Positions 8,056-14,351 of a stretch of 50,432 nt of DNA are shown piece after piece. The DNA is taken from the NCBI GenBank assembly GCA_945888625.1, contig CAMDAH010000017.1:1-50432 (forward strand), in the 5' to 3' direction. Position 1 is the stretch's first letter, and each line of letters starts with the position of its first letter. The stretch is from Chryseobacterium gleum (GTDB taxonomy: Bacteria; Bacteroidota; Bacteroidia; Flavobacteriales_D; Crocinitomicaceae). The position numbers and the translations under genes are program-made. The notes below the pieces were generated by a model that was not told where the DNA came from, searched no databases, and worked only from the letters and a program-made list of their open reading frames with translations.

Positions 8056-8556
8056 ATGGGAAAGAATTACAAAGAAATAATGTATTCAGCTTTTAAAGCA
8101 ATTTGCAAAATGGAAATCGATGAGTCTAAAAAAATTGGAATGTTAACCTATTTATTTTCTATTGAACCTAATTGTTGGAGGGTGACAGGAATAAGCATTG
8201 ATGCTATAAAAGTTTTTCAACAAAATGCTTTTCAACGAAAATCAAAAATGGGGATTAACAGATCACACATTAAAAGAAGATTTGATTCTTACAAGGAAAT
8301 ACTCAAAAAAGAATCTAACGGTGAATTCATTAATCATGAAGAATGGTGGAATTATTATTTTGATAATGATAAAACAATTCTTCAAACTTCATCGGAGAAT
8401 ATGAAAAAAAGTGGACACTCAAGAGTGATAGAAATATCAAATCCGGGTTGGGCATTATTCAAATCAAAAGGCTACGCATGGAATCATGGAAATGCTGAGG
8501 TTGAACTTTTAAGAAAATTGCATGAAGAACATGTAGCGGAACCTAAAAATGCATAA
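8056..8556 (+). CDS. Hypothetical cassette protein
   Basis: The 166-residue protein starts at ATG 8056, 13 bp after attC-like element 2, a spacing typical of a gene just inside a cassette. It is basic and rich in Lys, Trp, Asn and His, with motifs such as NHEEWWNYYFDND (around 94-106) and a C-terminal GYAWNHGNAEVELLRKLHEE. It has no signal peptide or membrane segment and looks cytosolic. I do not recognise the family. The Trp/His/Asn-rich stretches might suggest nucleic-acid binding, but no HNH or other catalytic pattern can be defended. No attC-like element separates it from the gene at 8654, so the two may share a cassette. Confidence 0.6.
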   Translation: MGKNYKEIMYSAFKAICKMEIDESKKIGMLTYLFSIEPNCWRVTGISIDAIKVFQQNAFQRKSKMGINRSHIKRRFDSYKEILKKESNGEFINHEEWWNYYFDNDKTILQTSSENMKKSGHSRVIEISNPGWALFKSKGYAWNHGNAEVELLRKLHEEHVAEPKNA

Positions 8557-8653
8557 GAATTAATCATAATATAAAGGTGGAGGCCAGAAACCACCAAATA
8601 AAACGGGGCGAAACCGAAAAGCCACACGAGTAGGAACTTAAAAAAAAGTAAAT
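8557..8653 (+). other. Spacer with small hairpin before the next gene
   Basis: GGTGG (8576-8580) and CCACC (8591-8595) can form a short stem around a purine-rich loop, followed by a GGGGCGAAACC-type stretch. The segment is less AT-rich than its neighbours and serves as the leader of the gene at 8654. No known RNA family is recognised. Confidence 0.3.
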
Positions 8654-9259
8654 ATGGTAGTAAATGTTAGAACTCATGACGATTTAAGAGATTTGCTCCG
8701 TAATCGTGCATCAGGTAACTGGAATGTCGGAATCGGTTCGGAGCCAAGAATTACTAAAGTTCGTGTATTTAATTGGGATACCAGTCAAGTACTTAAAGGA
8801 GATTATGAACCTGCGCGCTCCGCATGGGATGCAAACAATGATTTAATAATTGGCATTAGTAAATGTCGAATAGAAAATTTCAGCGCTAATGAAAGATGGT
8901 TTGATATTTTTAAAATGGCTGCGGTAGTTTATACACCACCTGTTGCGATTCAAAAATCAAATGGTAGAGTTACAGGAATTTTACGAGATGCCAACTTTGA
9001 TGAGATGAGTCAAAATGAAATAGATGAATTTTTCAGAAGATTAATAGCAGAAATTCGATTAAGTGGTCTTCAAAAAATTGTCTTCAAAGCTGGTGGAATT
9101 CCCATTCCTGATATTTTTAGGCAATGGTGTCAAGACAATAATGTAGAAATTGAGATAATCTCTGAGGATGAATTGAATAGGCAATATCCAATAGATAATG
9201 ATATTCTATGGGAAGATGACTTATTTGAGGATGACCAACAAATTGATTTCAGAGATTAA
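8654..9259 (+). CDS. Hypothetical cassette protein with acidic tail
   Basis: The protein has 201 residues with start ATG 8654. The N-terminal half contains THDDLRDLLRNRASGNWNVG and a region mentioning an expected amount or state (SAWDANNDLIIGISKCRIENF). The middle is helical (DEMSQNEIDEFFRRLIAEI), and the tail is strongly acidic (about 185-199, with many Asp and Glu). There is no signal peptide or membrane helix. The alternation of strands and helices with a GLQKIVFKAGG segment suggests an alpha/beta fold. I do not recognise a family. It lies between attC-like element 2 (upstream of the 8056 gene) and element 3, which begins 31 bp after its stop, so it looks like cassette cargo. Confidence 0.6.
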   Translation: MVVNVRTHDDLRDLLRNRASGNWNVGIGSEPRITKVRVFNWDTSQVLKGDYEPARSAWDANNDLIIGISKCRIENFSANERWFDIFKMAAVVYTPPVAIQKSNGRVTGILRDANFDEMSQNEIDEFFRRLIAEIRLSGLQKIVFKAGGIPIPDIFRQWCQDNNVEIEIISEDELNRQYPIDNDILWEDDLFEDDQQIDFRD

Positions 9260-9290
9260 ATCTGCGTAAATAAATGGTTGACAATTACCA

Positions 9291-9382
9291 GCCTATAACA
9301 GCGTGCAAGCGACATAACCCTGCCGTCCCGAAGGTTCGGGACAACTCAAGGCAACATCGCCTACACGCAAACCGTTAGCGGT
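9291..9382 (+). repeat. attC-like element 3 (cassette boundary)
   Basis: The element opens with CTATAACAGCGTGCAAGCGAC and closes with ATCGCCTACACGCAAACCGTTAG. The arms are reverse complements with bulges (GTG..AGCGA against TCGCCTACAC). The centre holds a perfect hairpin, GTCCCGAA-GG-TTCGGGAC, at 9325-9342. It is shorter than elements 1 and 2 but has the same TAAC...GTTA polarity. Confidence 0.55.
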
Positions 9383-9445
9383 CATTGTAAATAGACCAAA
9401 GTATAATTGAACAAACAGAATAATAATATTAAAACAGACAGACAA

Positions 9446-10138
9446 ATGAAAAAAACAGGATTGACTTTTATTATGCTTTTAACATTGGGTTTCATTGGTA
9501 AAGCACAGACAACTAGATATTTTGAATTTTCGACAACCTGTGGACATGGAAACTGGCAGGACACCACATTTATAGCTTCTACCTCTAATCAGATAATAAT
9601 AGACTCAGTTCTTGCTAACTTGGCTAGACCATTAAACCAGAGAAACTTTATTGGCGGACCAATTGATTATGGCAATGGAGGACACAATCACAATGCAAAT
9701 CATTGGTTTTTATGGCATTTTATTCCTAATCAATGGAACCTTGCAGAAGTGGCAATAGAACTTTGTGATGGTTGTCCTTATACAGATGTTGACGCAGATA
9801 CAGCTTATTGGATCGGAAATGTTGGTCAATTTTGCCCTTGGTCTGGTCGTCCGGTAAGAGAAGTATCAAACCCTTTAGGAATTAACGACCCGATTTTTGA
9901 AAATGAAATTTTACTTTATCCAAACCCAGCCAAGGACGAATTAAATTTGAAATGGAATAATTTAAATAACATTTCAGTCACAATATTTAATTCAATAGGA
10001 CAAGAATTATCAACTTTTTTTCTTTCAAAAGATAAGAACATTATTGACATATCAGAACTACAGAAAGGACTTTACTTTCTGAAAATTATTGACGGAAATA
10101 AAACAGGAATAAAAAAATTAATTATTGATGGAAAATAA
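9446..10138 (+). CDS. Secreted BP74-like domain protein with T9SS sorting domain
   Basis: From the ATG at 9446 there are 230 residues. A TTG 39 bp upstream is in frame, but the signal peptide (MKKTGLTFIMLLTLGFIGKA, cleavage near KA-QT) begins at the ATG. The mature N-terminal part carries the pattern of the BP74-N family: an opening YFEFSTTCG, a repeated-looking HWFLWHFIPNQWNLAEVAIE, and CPWSGRPVREV near residue 133. BP74 proteins are Dictyostelium calmodulin-binding or extracellular proteins with bacterial relatives of unknown role. The last 75 residues (LLYPNPAKDELNL to the end) are a T9SS type A sorting domain. The predicted product is exported and anchored or released. It lies between attC-like elements 3 and 4, so it appears to be a single-gene cassette. 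The family assignment is from memory of the pattern. Confidence 0.7.
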   Translation: MKKTGLTFIMLLTLGFIGKAQTTRYFEFSTTCGHGNWQDTTFIASTSNQIIIDSVLANLARPLNQRNFIGGPIDYGNGGHNHNANHWFLWHFIPNQWNLAEVAIELCDGCPYTDVDADTAYWIGNVGQFCPWSGRPVREVSNPLGINDPIFENEILLYPNPAKDELNLKWNNLNNISVTIFNSIGQELSTFFLSKDKNIIDISELQKGLYFLKIIDGNKTGIKKLIIDGK

Positions 10139-10143
10139 ACAAC

Positions 10144-10282
10144 GAACCGCTAACAGCACCTACAAGAAATTGGCGGTTCAGTGGTTAAATGAAGCTTTGT
10201 GCTTCGTATCAAGTTTTGTGGTGGCAGACAGTTTTCGTCTCCGAAATCGCCAACTTCTTTTAGCTGCAAAACGTTATAAGCA
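10144..10282 (+). repeat. attC-like element 4 (cassette boundary)
   Basis: The element starts 6 bp after the stop of the BP74-like gene with GAACCGCTAACAGC and closes with ACGTTATAAGC. AAGAAATTGGCGGTT on the left pairs with AATCGCCAACTTCTT on the right. An inner hairpin GAAGC-TTTGT-GCTTC is present at about 10191-10205. Confidence 0.6.
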
Positions 10283-10331
10283 ACCTTAAAATAGAACTTG
10301 ACAAGTTGAAAATTAAAATCTAAATTTGATT

Positions 10332-10610
10332 ATGCCTAAAATTGCTATTTATAAATTTCTGACTTTTTTTATTTTCGCCTACGATGCGCTTAATGAGCCA
10401 CCGCATTTGCATATTGTTAAAGAAAAAGGAAATCGACAACGTTCTGCAAAAATTTAGTTGGAGACTTTTAAAGTTGCTGAAAAAGGTACACTAAACGAGA
10501 AGGAATTAAATTAAGCAATTAGTTTGATTAAAAAGAATCAAATAATACTGATTGACTCATTTAACAAGGTGAAAAATGGTCAAAAAATAACTACTATAAA
10601 ATTTAAATAA
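10332..10610 (+). pseudogene. Broken DUF4160 gene
   Basis: Reading from ATG 10332 gives an N-terminus typical of DUF4160 (MPKIAIYKFLTFFIFAYDA, then NEPPHLHI), interrupted by TAG at 10455-10457 and TAA at 10512-10514, and then continuing in the same frame to TAA at 10608-10610. Without the stops it would be a 92-residue protein, normal for DUF4160. Codons consistent with the family surround both stops: ..SAKI-stop-LETF.., where Trp is expected, and ..KELN-stop-AISLI... No frameshift is needed. DUF4160 and DUF2442 genes commonly sit side by side and have been proposed to act like toxin-antitoxin partners; that role is inferred. The intact DUF2442 gene starts at the very next base. A sequencing error at two places is the alternative. 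Confidence 0.7.
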
Positions 10611-10871
10611 ATGACAACTACACTTAAAAATACCAAAATTTGTATTGAAAAATTAAGTTTCGACATTGCTGGTAAAATTTCTCTGAAGTTTGAGGATGGC
10701 CGTGTAATTATTGTCCCATTAAAATATTTTCCAGACATTCAAAAGTTGCCGGTTGAAAAAAGGAAAAAATACACAATTGTTGACGACCGAACCATTCTTT
10801 TCTCTTATTCTGACTCTGTGTATCATTTGGAGGATTTTATGGGATTAGAAAGCAAATGGCGAGAACGATAA
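10611..10871 (+). CDS. DUF2442 family protein
   Basis: This 86-residue cytosolic protein starts at the base after the DUF4160 remnant's last stop. The pattern fits DUF2442: an N-terminal strand pair, LKFEDGRVIIVPLKYFPDIQ in the middle (a conserved 'F.DG....PL..FP.L'), and IVDDRTILFSYSDSVYHLED near the end, the usual 'G.gihWp.lDEDl' region in a diverged form. DUF2442 proteins are small and often paired with DUF4160. The tight coupling suggests they were translated together before the partner was lost. attC-like element 5 follows after about 9 bp. Function is unknown, possibly an antitoxin-like regulator. Confidence 0.75.
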   Translation: MTTTLKNTKICIEKLSFDIAGKISLKFEDGRVIIVPLKYFPDIQKLPVEKRKKYTIVDDRTILFSYSDSVYHLEDFMGLESKWRER

Positions 10872-10879
10872 GAAAAGGC

Positions 10880-11019
10880 AGCTTATAACAGCTGTCATGG
10901 CGCCAGCCCATCTTGCTTCGAAAGAACGATTATTTTGAAAGAAAATAATTTTAACTTCGGTGTAACGATTTATTTAAAGAGTCGGGCCGATCGCCTACAC
11001 GCAAAACGTTATTAACAGA
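10880..11019 (+). repeat. attC-like element 5 (last of the array)
   Basis: The element opens with GCTTATAACAGCTGTCATGGCGCC and closes with GATCGCCTACACGCAAAACGTTATTAAC. The right arm's CGCCTACACGCAAA matches element 3's right arm (CGCCTACACGCAAACCG). Its middle is long and AT-rich (about 10925-10975). No further element is seen to the right. Confidence 0.55.
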
Positions 11020-11221
11020 TATTAGGATCCATGTAAGGGCATGCGTTCTTTTAGGAAATGGAAGGGATAAAATAATATTCCATACTCAATATACTTCCGC
11101 CTTTATTTTATAAAATATCGATATTTGGTGAATTCCTTAAATAAAAAAAATTATTGAGTCCGAAAGAGCAAAAAAAATATAAAATATTTTAATTTTGTTG
11201 AGAATCAATAAGATAAATAAA
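11020..11221 (+). promoter_or_regulatory. Leader of the YHYH gene, with candidate -7 box
   Basis: With the attC-like element this forms the gene-free stretch 10872-11221. TAATTTTG at 11190-11197 fits the Bacteroidota -7 box (TAnnTTTG), about 25 bp before the ATG at 11222. No TTTG lies at the expected -33 place, so the call is weak. Confidence 0.35.
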
Positions 11222-12562
11222 ATGAATTACGGAAAATTTTTACTTGTACCACTAGTGTGTACATTTTTGCAATCCAACATTTTGACTGCACAAACTACTA
11301 TTCAAAAAGTTAATCCATTACTTTTTTTAGATGGTGCAAGCGTAACAGTCTCTACTGTAAGCTGCACTTTGTCTAACGGAACCAGTACAAATTGTTATAA
11401 AATTGTTTCAACAAGTACCCCATCAGATCACACTATGGGGCCTTGGTGTCCAACAAATATTTCCGATGATGCAACCCAAGGTGGGATTTGGTTACAAAAC
11501 GGAAATGTGTATGATGTAGATGGTGCATTTATTCAAAATTTAGCTACTTTTTACAATAATAATACTTGGCAAATGTATAATACCACAACAGGTGAAATTA
11601 TCAGAACATTAACTCAAGCAGAGTGCGCAGCTGCAGCTAACCCAAATGTAGGAGTGCAATATCAAAATTATTGTGTAGAGTGTTTACCAGCTTATGTAGC
11701 CGGTATCACACAAACCTATCTATTCCCTGTAACGCCAGTTAAATTAACATCTTCCACCTCATTTGGGATGGGGCCAGGAGCAGTTGGGCCAACTGTGCGA
11801 GGGGTTGCATTCAATGGGGTGCGATTTGATGCTCCTGCTCCCGTAAATGCAATTTTAAATGCCTATACATTAGCTCCATTTGATGATGCAGGAGGACATA
11901 TAAACCTTGCGGCAGGATATCACTACCACGCTGCAACTGGTTTATCTTCAAATATAGCGCAGTGCGACGAACATGCACCAATGATAGGATATGCTTTAGA
12001 CGGACATGGTATATATGCTCATGCCAATGAAGATAACACAGTACCCAATGATTTAGATGCTTGCTTTGGACATTATGATGCAACAAGAGGTTATCATTAT
12101 CACGTTGACGCAGCAGGTAATAACAATTTTATTAATTGTATACATGGTGCATATGTAACTCAAGGTGGAAGTAATATTACCATTGATGTTGATGGCGATG
12201 GGTTTTCATTGTTGGAAGATTGCGACGACAACAATGCTGCCGTCAATCCAATTGCAGCCGAAATTGATGGAAATGCTATTGATGAAAATTGCGATGGTAT
12301 ATTCTGTACAATACTTTCTACTCTAGAGAATGAGTTAGGAAAAGTTGTAATCCTTTATCCAAACCCTATGAATAATGTTTTGAATTTTAGCGCGGACTTG
12401 CCTATCTTAAAAGTTGAAATCTATGATATGGCTGGTAGATTAATTAATGTAAAAACAGCACCAGACAACACTATTTATACAAATGATTTAAAATCGGGGA
12501 ATTATTTAGTAAAAATTTATTCACAAAATGGAATTACAAATACTAAAATAATCAAAGAATAA
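11222..12562 (+). CDS. Secreted YHYH-domain protein with MopE-type metal-binding motif and T9SS sorting domain
   Basis: The preferred ATG at 11222 gives 446 residues beginning with a signal peptide (MNYGKFLLVPLVCTFLQS... cut near TAQT). A TTG 27 bp upstream is in frame but precedes the signal peptide. Near residue 234 YHYH occurs in GYHYHAATG, then GYALDGHGIY and GYHYHVDAAG around 293, the features of the YHYH domain. Residues 322-360 hold a calcium- or metal-ligand-type Asp-rich motif (DVDGDG... EDCDDNN... DENCDG), as in MopE-like proteins. The tail from LYPNPMNNVLNF is a type A T9SS sorting domain. It is likely exported and metal-binding; the His-rich and Asp-rich motifs suggest copper or calcium, but this is inference. 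It marks the first gene beyond the cassette array. Confidence 0.8.
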   Translation: MNYGKFLLVPLVCTFLQSNILTAQTTIQKVNPLLFLDGASVTVSTVSCTLSNGTSTNCYKIVSTSTPSDHTMGPWCPTNISDDATQGGIWLQNGNVYDVDGAFIQNLATFYNNNTWQMYNTTTGEIIRTLTQAECAAAANPNVGVQYQNYCVECLPAYVAGITQTYLFPVTPVKLTSSTSFGMGPGAVGPTVRGVAFNGVRFDAPAPVNAILNAYTLAPFDDAGGHINLAAGYHYHAATGLSSNIAQCDEHAPMIGYALDGHGIYAHANEDNTVPNDLDACFGHYDATRGYHYHVDAAGNNNFINCIHGAYVTQGGSNITIDVDGDGFSLLEDCDDNNAAVNPIAAEIDGNAIDENCDGIFCTILSTLENELGKVVILYPNPMNNVLNFSADLPILKVEIYDMAGRLINVKTAPDNTIYTNDLKSGNYLVKIYSQNGITNTKIIKE

Positions 12563-12613
12563 GGACCCTAACGACCAACTTCTTCAATATAAAGACAGAT
12601 TAAATTGAAAATA

Positions 12614-13150
12614 ATGAATAAAACCATTTTTACAACTCGTTTGCTTTCAATTTTATTGTTTTCAGTGCTATTTTTTTCTTTTACGAATAAAAAAAATCAT
12701 GATTCTTCATACGCTACTACCATTTTGATAGAACAAGAAGACGGCTCATGGAAATTACAGATTTATTCTGCCTTGACTGCTTTCGAACATGAAGTACACA
12801 CAAATTATGGCAAAGATTCTTATAAAACACCCGAAGAGTTCAATAATTTGGTCATTCGTCATTTATTAAAAAATATTTTTATTAATATCAATGGTAAGGA
12901 AACTGTGATTTTTAAAAATGCCCTTGTGAAATTAGGGCATGAAACCTTAGCAGTTTTTGATGTGGTCGGAATTCCAAAAAAAATTAGAAAAGTTTTGTTT
13001 ACTAATTCTAGTTTTAAAGATGTCAATAATAATCAAAACAATTTAATGATTTTAACGAATGGAATGAAAAAACAAAGTTTTATTTTGAACAATATTAACC
13101 AACACAGAATTAAATTAAAAGTTTCAAAAAAACAATTCATTGAAAAATGA
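12614..13150 (+). CDS. DUF6702-like exported protein
   Basis: The ATG at 12614 gives 178 residues. A TTG at 12605 precedes it in frame, but the hydrophobic signal starts after the ATG (MNKTIFTTRLLSILLFSVLFF). The mature part matches the DUF6702 pattern: the strand LIEQEDGSWKLQIYSALTAFE followed by a helix-rich TPEEFNNLVIRHL and an ILTNG-type strand near the end. A second gene of this kind lies at 19994. The family's function is unknown; the products are secreted or periplasmic. The stop codon lies within a terminator stem, so transcription likely ends right here. Confidence 0.6.
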   Translation: MNKTIFTTRLLSILLFSVLFFSFTNKKNHDSSYATTILIEQEDGSWKLQIYSALTAFEHEVHTNYGKDSYKTPEEFNNLVIRHLLKNIFININGKETVIFKNALVKLGHETLAVFDVVGIPKKIRKVLFTNSSFKDVNNNQNNLMILTNGMKKQSFILNNINQHRIKLKVSKKQFIEK

Positions 13151-13163
13151 ATTGTTTTTTTTT
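13131..13163 (+). terminator. Intrinsic terminator after the DUF6702-like gene
   Basis: AACAATTCATT (13131-13141) and AATGAATTGTT (13146-13156) are perfect 11-bp complements with a GAAA loop, followed by a run of T at 13157-13163. The stem overlaps the last codons and the TGA stop. Confidence 0.85.
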
Positions 13164-13171
13164 CGATCTCT

Positions 13172-13193
13172 TAGTTTTCTTGCAAGAAAACTA
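13172..13193. repeat. 22-bp perfect palindrome
   Basis: TAGTTTTCTTG and its mirror CAAGAAAACTA form a perfect 22-bp inverted repeat without a spacer. It lies 10 bp after the terminator's T-tract, before the gene at 13371. No T-run follows, so it is more likely an operator-like site or a remnant than a terminator. Confidence 0.5.
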
Positions 13194-13370
13194 CCACAAT
13201 TGGCGAAAATGAAATTTTAAAGGTGAACTTTAACATCTATTTTTGGTGGTGTGTAATAAGAATTAATGTAATTTTAAAATGTCAGTTTAAATTCGATTTA
13301 TGACTCAAAAAAAAAGGTCGTAACTCGTTACAAATAAAACGTTAAATCAATTAAATTAAAAAATAACACC

Positions 13371-13793
13371 ATGAAAAATTTATTCATTTTAGCAAGCATT
13401 CTAATGAATTTTGGATTTGTGAATGCGCAGGCCATTGTGATTGCGCAAGATGGGAATTGCAGTGAGGAACAAGTTGTTCTGTCTAACCTAAAAATATCAG
13501 ATCTTAATGACATTGAAAAAGCAGAGGCTGTACAGGCATTAATCGCAGGTTCTTGTTATTACAAGGGAATCAAATTATGGGGTAAAGTCAAATTTGTAAC
13601 ATCCTACCCAGACTTTAAAATTCAATATGTTGACTCTTATCCCGACATAAAGGTCAAATTTGTAACTACCTATCCCGATAAATGTGGCTTATGGCAAATT
13701 ACAGATACTTATCCCGACTTCAAGGTTCAGGCGGTAAATTCTTATCCCGATCTAAAGATAAAAGTGGTGGAAACCTATCCAGGAGTAAATTAG
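13371..13793 (+). CDS. Secreted short-repeat protein (YPD repeats)
   Basis: The 140-residue protein has a signal peptide (MKNLFILASILMNFGFVNA, cut near AQA). Residues 75-138 consist of six units of roughly 10-12 residues, each with a TYPD or SYPD turn flanked by V-K-F/I-V strand residues (for instance KFVTSYPDFK, KFVTTYPDKC, QAVNSYPDLK). Cys residues occur near 23, 62 and 104. The repeat type recalls small exported proteins of unknown function in several bacteria, and the strands may build a beta-solenoid or hairpin array. Its neighbour at 13881 is also a strand-repeat protein, so the two may work in one surface structure; this is inference. Confidence 0.7.
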   Translation: MKNLFILASILMNFGFVNAQAIVIAQDGNCSEEQVVLSNLKISDLNDIEKAEAVQALIAGSCYYKGIKLWGKVKFVTSYPDFKIQYVDSYPDIKVKFVTTYPDKCGLWQITDTYPDFKVQAVNSYPDLKIKVVETYPGVN

Positions 13794-13880
13794 TGATACA
13801 ATCAATTTTTAAAACTATAGCTCCAATCTGTATTTAACGATTGGTTCTAATTCTAATCTAATTATTAACAAATAAATAAA

Positions 13881-14279
13881 ATGGCGATTCACATTTACTC
13901 AGGAAGATATACGAACAGCGGAGACATTATGTATTCATGGGATGGGTCTCATGTGTACAAAGGTCGCTACACAAATAGTCAAGATATCCTGTATACTTTC
14001 GACGGTAAACATATTTATCAAGGGCGTTATACTAACAGCAATGAGATAATGTACACCTGGGATGGATCACATGTGTACAAAGGCCGCTACACAAATAGCC
14101 AAGATATACTCTACACATTTGATGGAAAACATATTTATCAAGGCCGTTACACCAACAGTGGCGAAATTCTTTACACCCTTGACGGTGAACACTTATACAA
14201 AGGGCGATACACCAATAGTGGAGACATAATCATGACCTTTGATGGCAAAATCCCAATGTGTTTATTTATAATTTTTTAA
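13881..14279 (+). CDS. Tandem-repeat protein (GRYTNS...DG repeats)
   Basis: The 132-residue protein starts at ATG 13881. Nearly all of it is six units of 20 residues: (Y)xGRYTNSxDIxYTxDGxHxY, e.g. YKGRYTNSQDILYTFDGKHI. At DNA level the period is 60 bp, with alternating unit versions giving a 120-bp superperiod (units 1/3 and 2/4 are closest). No signal peptide is seen. The last unit ends in DGKIPMCLFIIF, a hydrophobic tail that also ends such repeat proteins elsewhere (recalled from the family, not computed). It resembles MORN-like hairpin repeats but lacks the MORN consensus. Each unit probably folds as a beta-hairpin in a small barrel or solenoid. Length variation between strains is expected because of the repeats. 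Confidence 0.75.
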   Translation: MAIHIYSGRYTNSGDIMYSWDGSHVYKGRYTNSQDILYTFDGKHIYQGRYTNSNEIMYTWDGSHVYKGRYTNSQDILYTFDGKHIYQGRYTNSGEILYTLDGEHLYKGRYTNSGDIIMTFDGKIPMCLFIIF

Positions 14280-14351
14280 TCATTTTTATAAATAATTACT
14301 ACCAAAATACTAAAGTAAAAAAAAGTTCAACAAACCATAAAACCAACTAAA

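Noticed and set aside
8557..8653. A group II intron, retron or riboswitch in the purine-rich spacer
   Set aside because: Only a 5-bp stem is present; no domain V-like hairpin, reverse transcriptase or known aptamer pattern.
10332..10610. Recoding of TAG and TAA as sense codons
   Set aside because: All other genes in the window use TAG and TAA as stops; decay or sequence error is simpler.
334..11019. An integron integrase or other recombinase
   Set aside because: I read the interval for tyrosine or serine recombinase motifs and found no such gene; it may lie outside the window.
13881..14279. A CRISPR array
   Set aside because: The regular repeats are coding, with a 60-bp period, no unique spacers, and code for a repeat protein.
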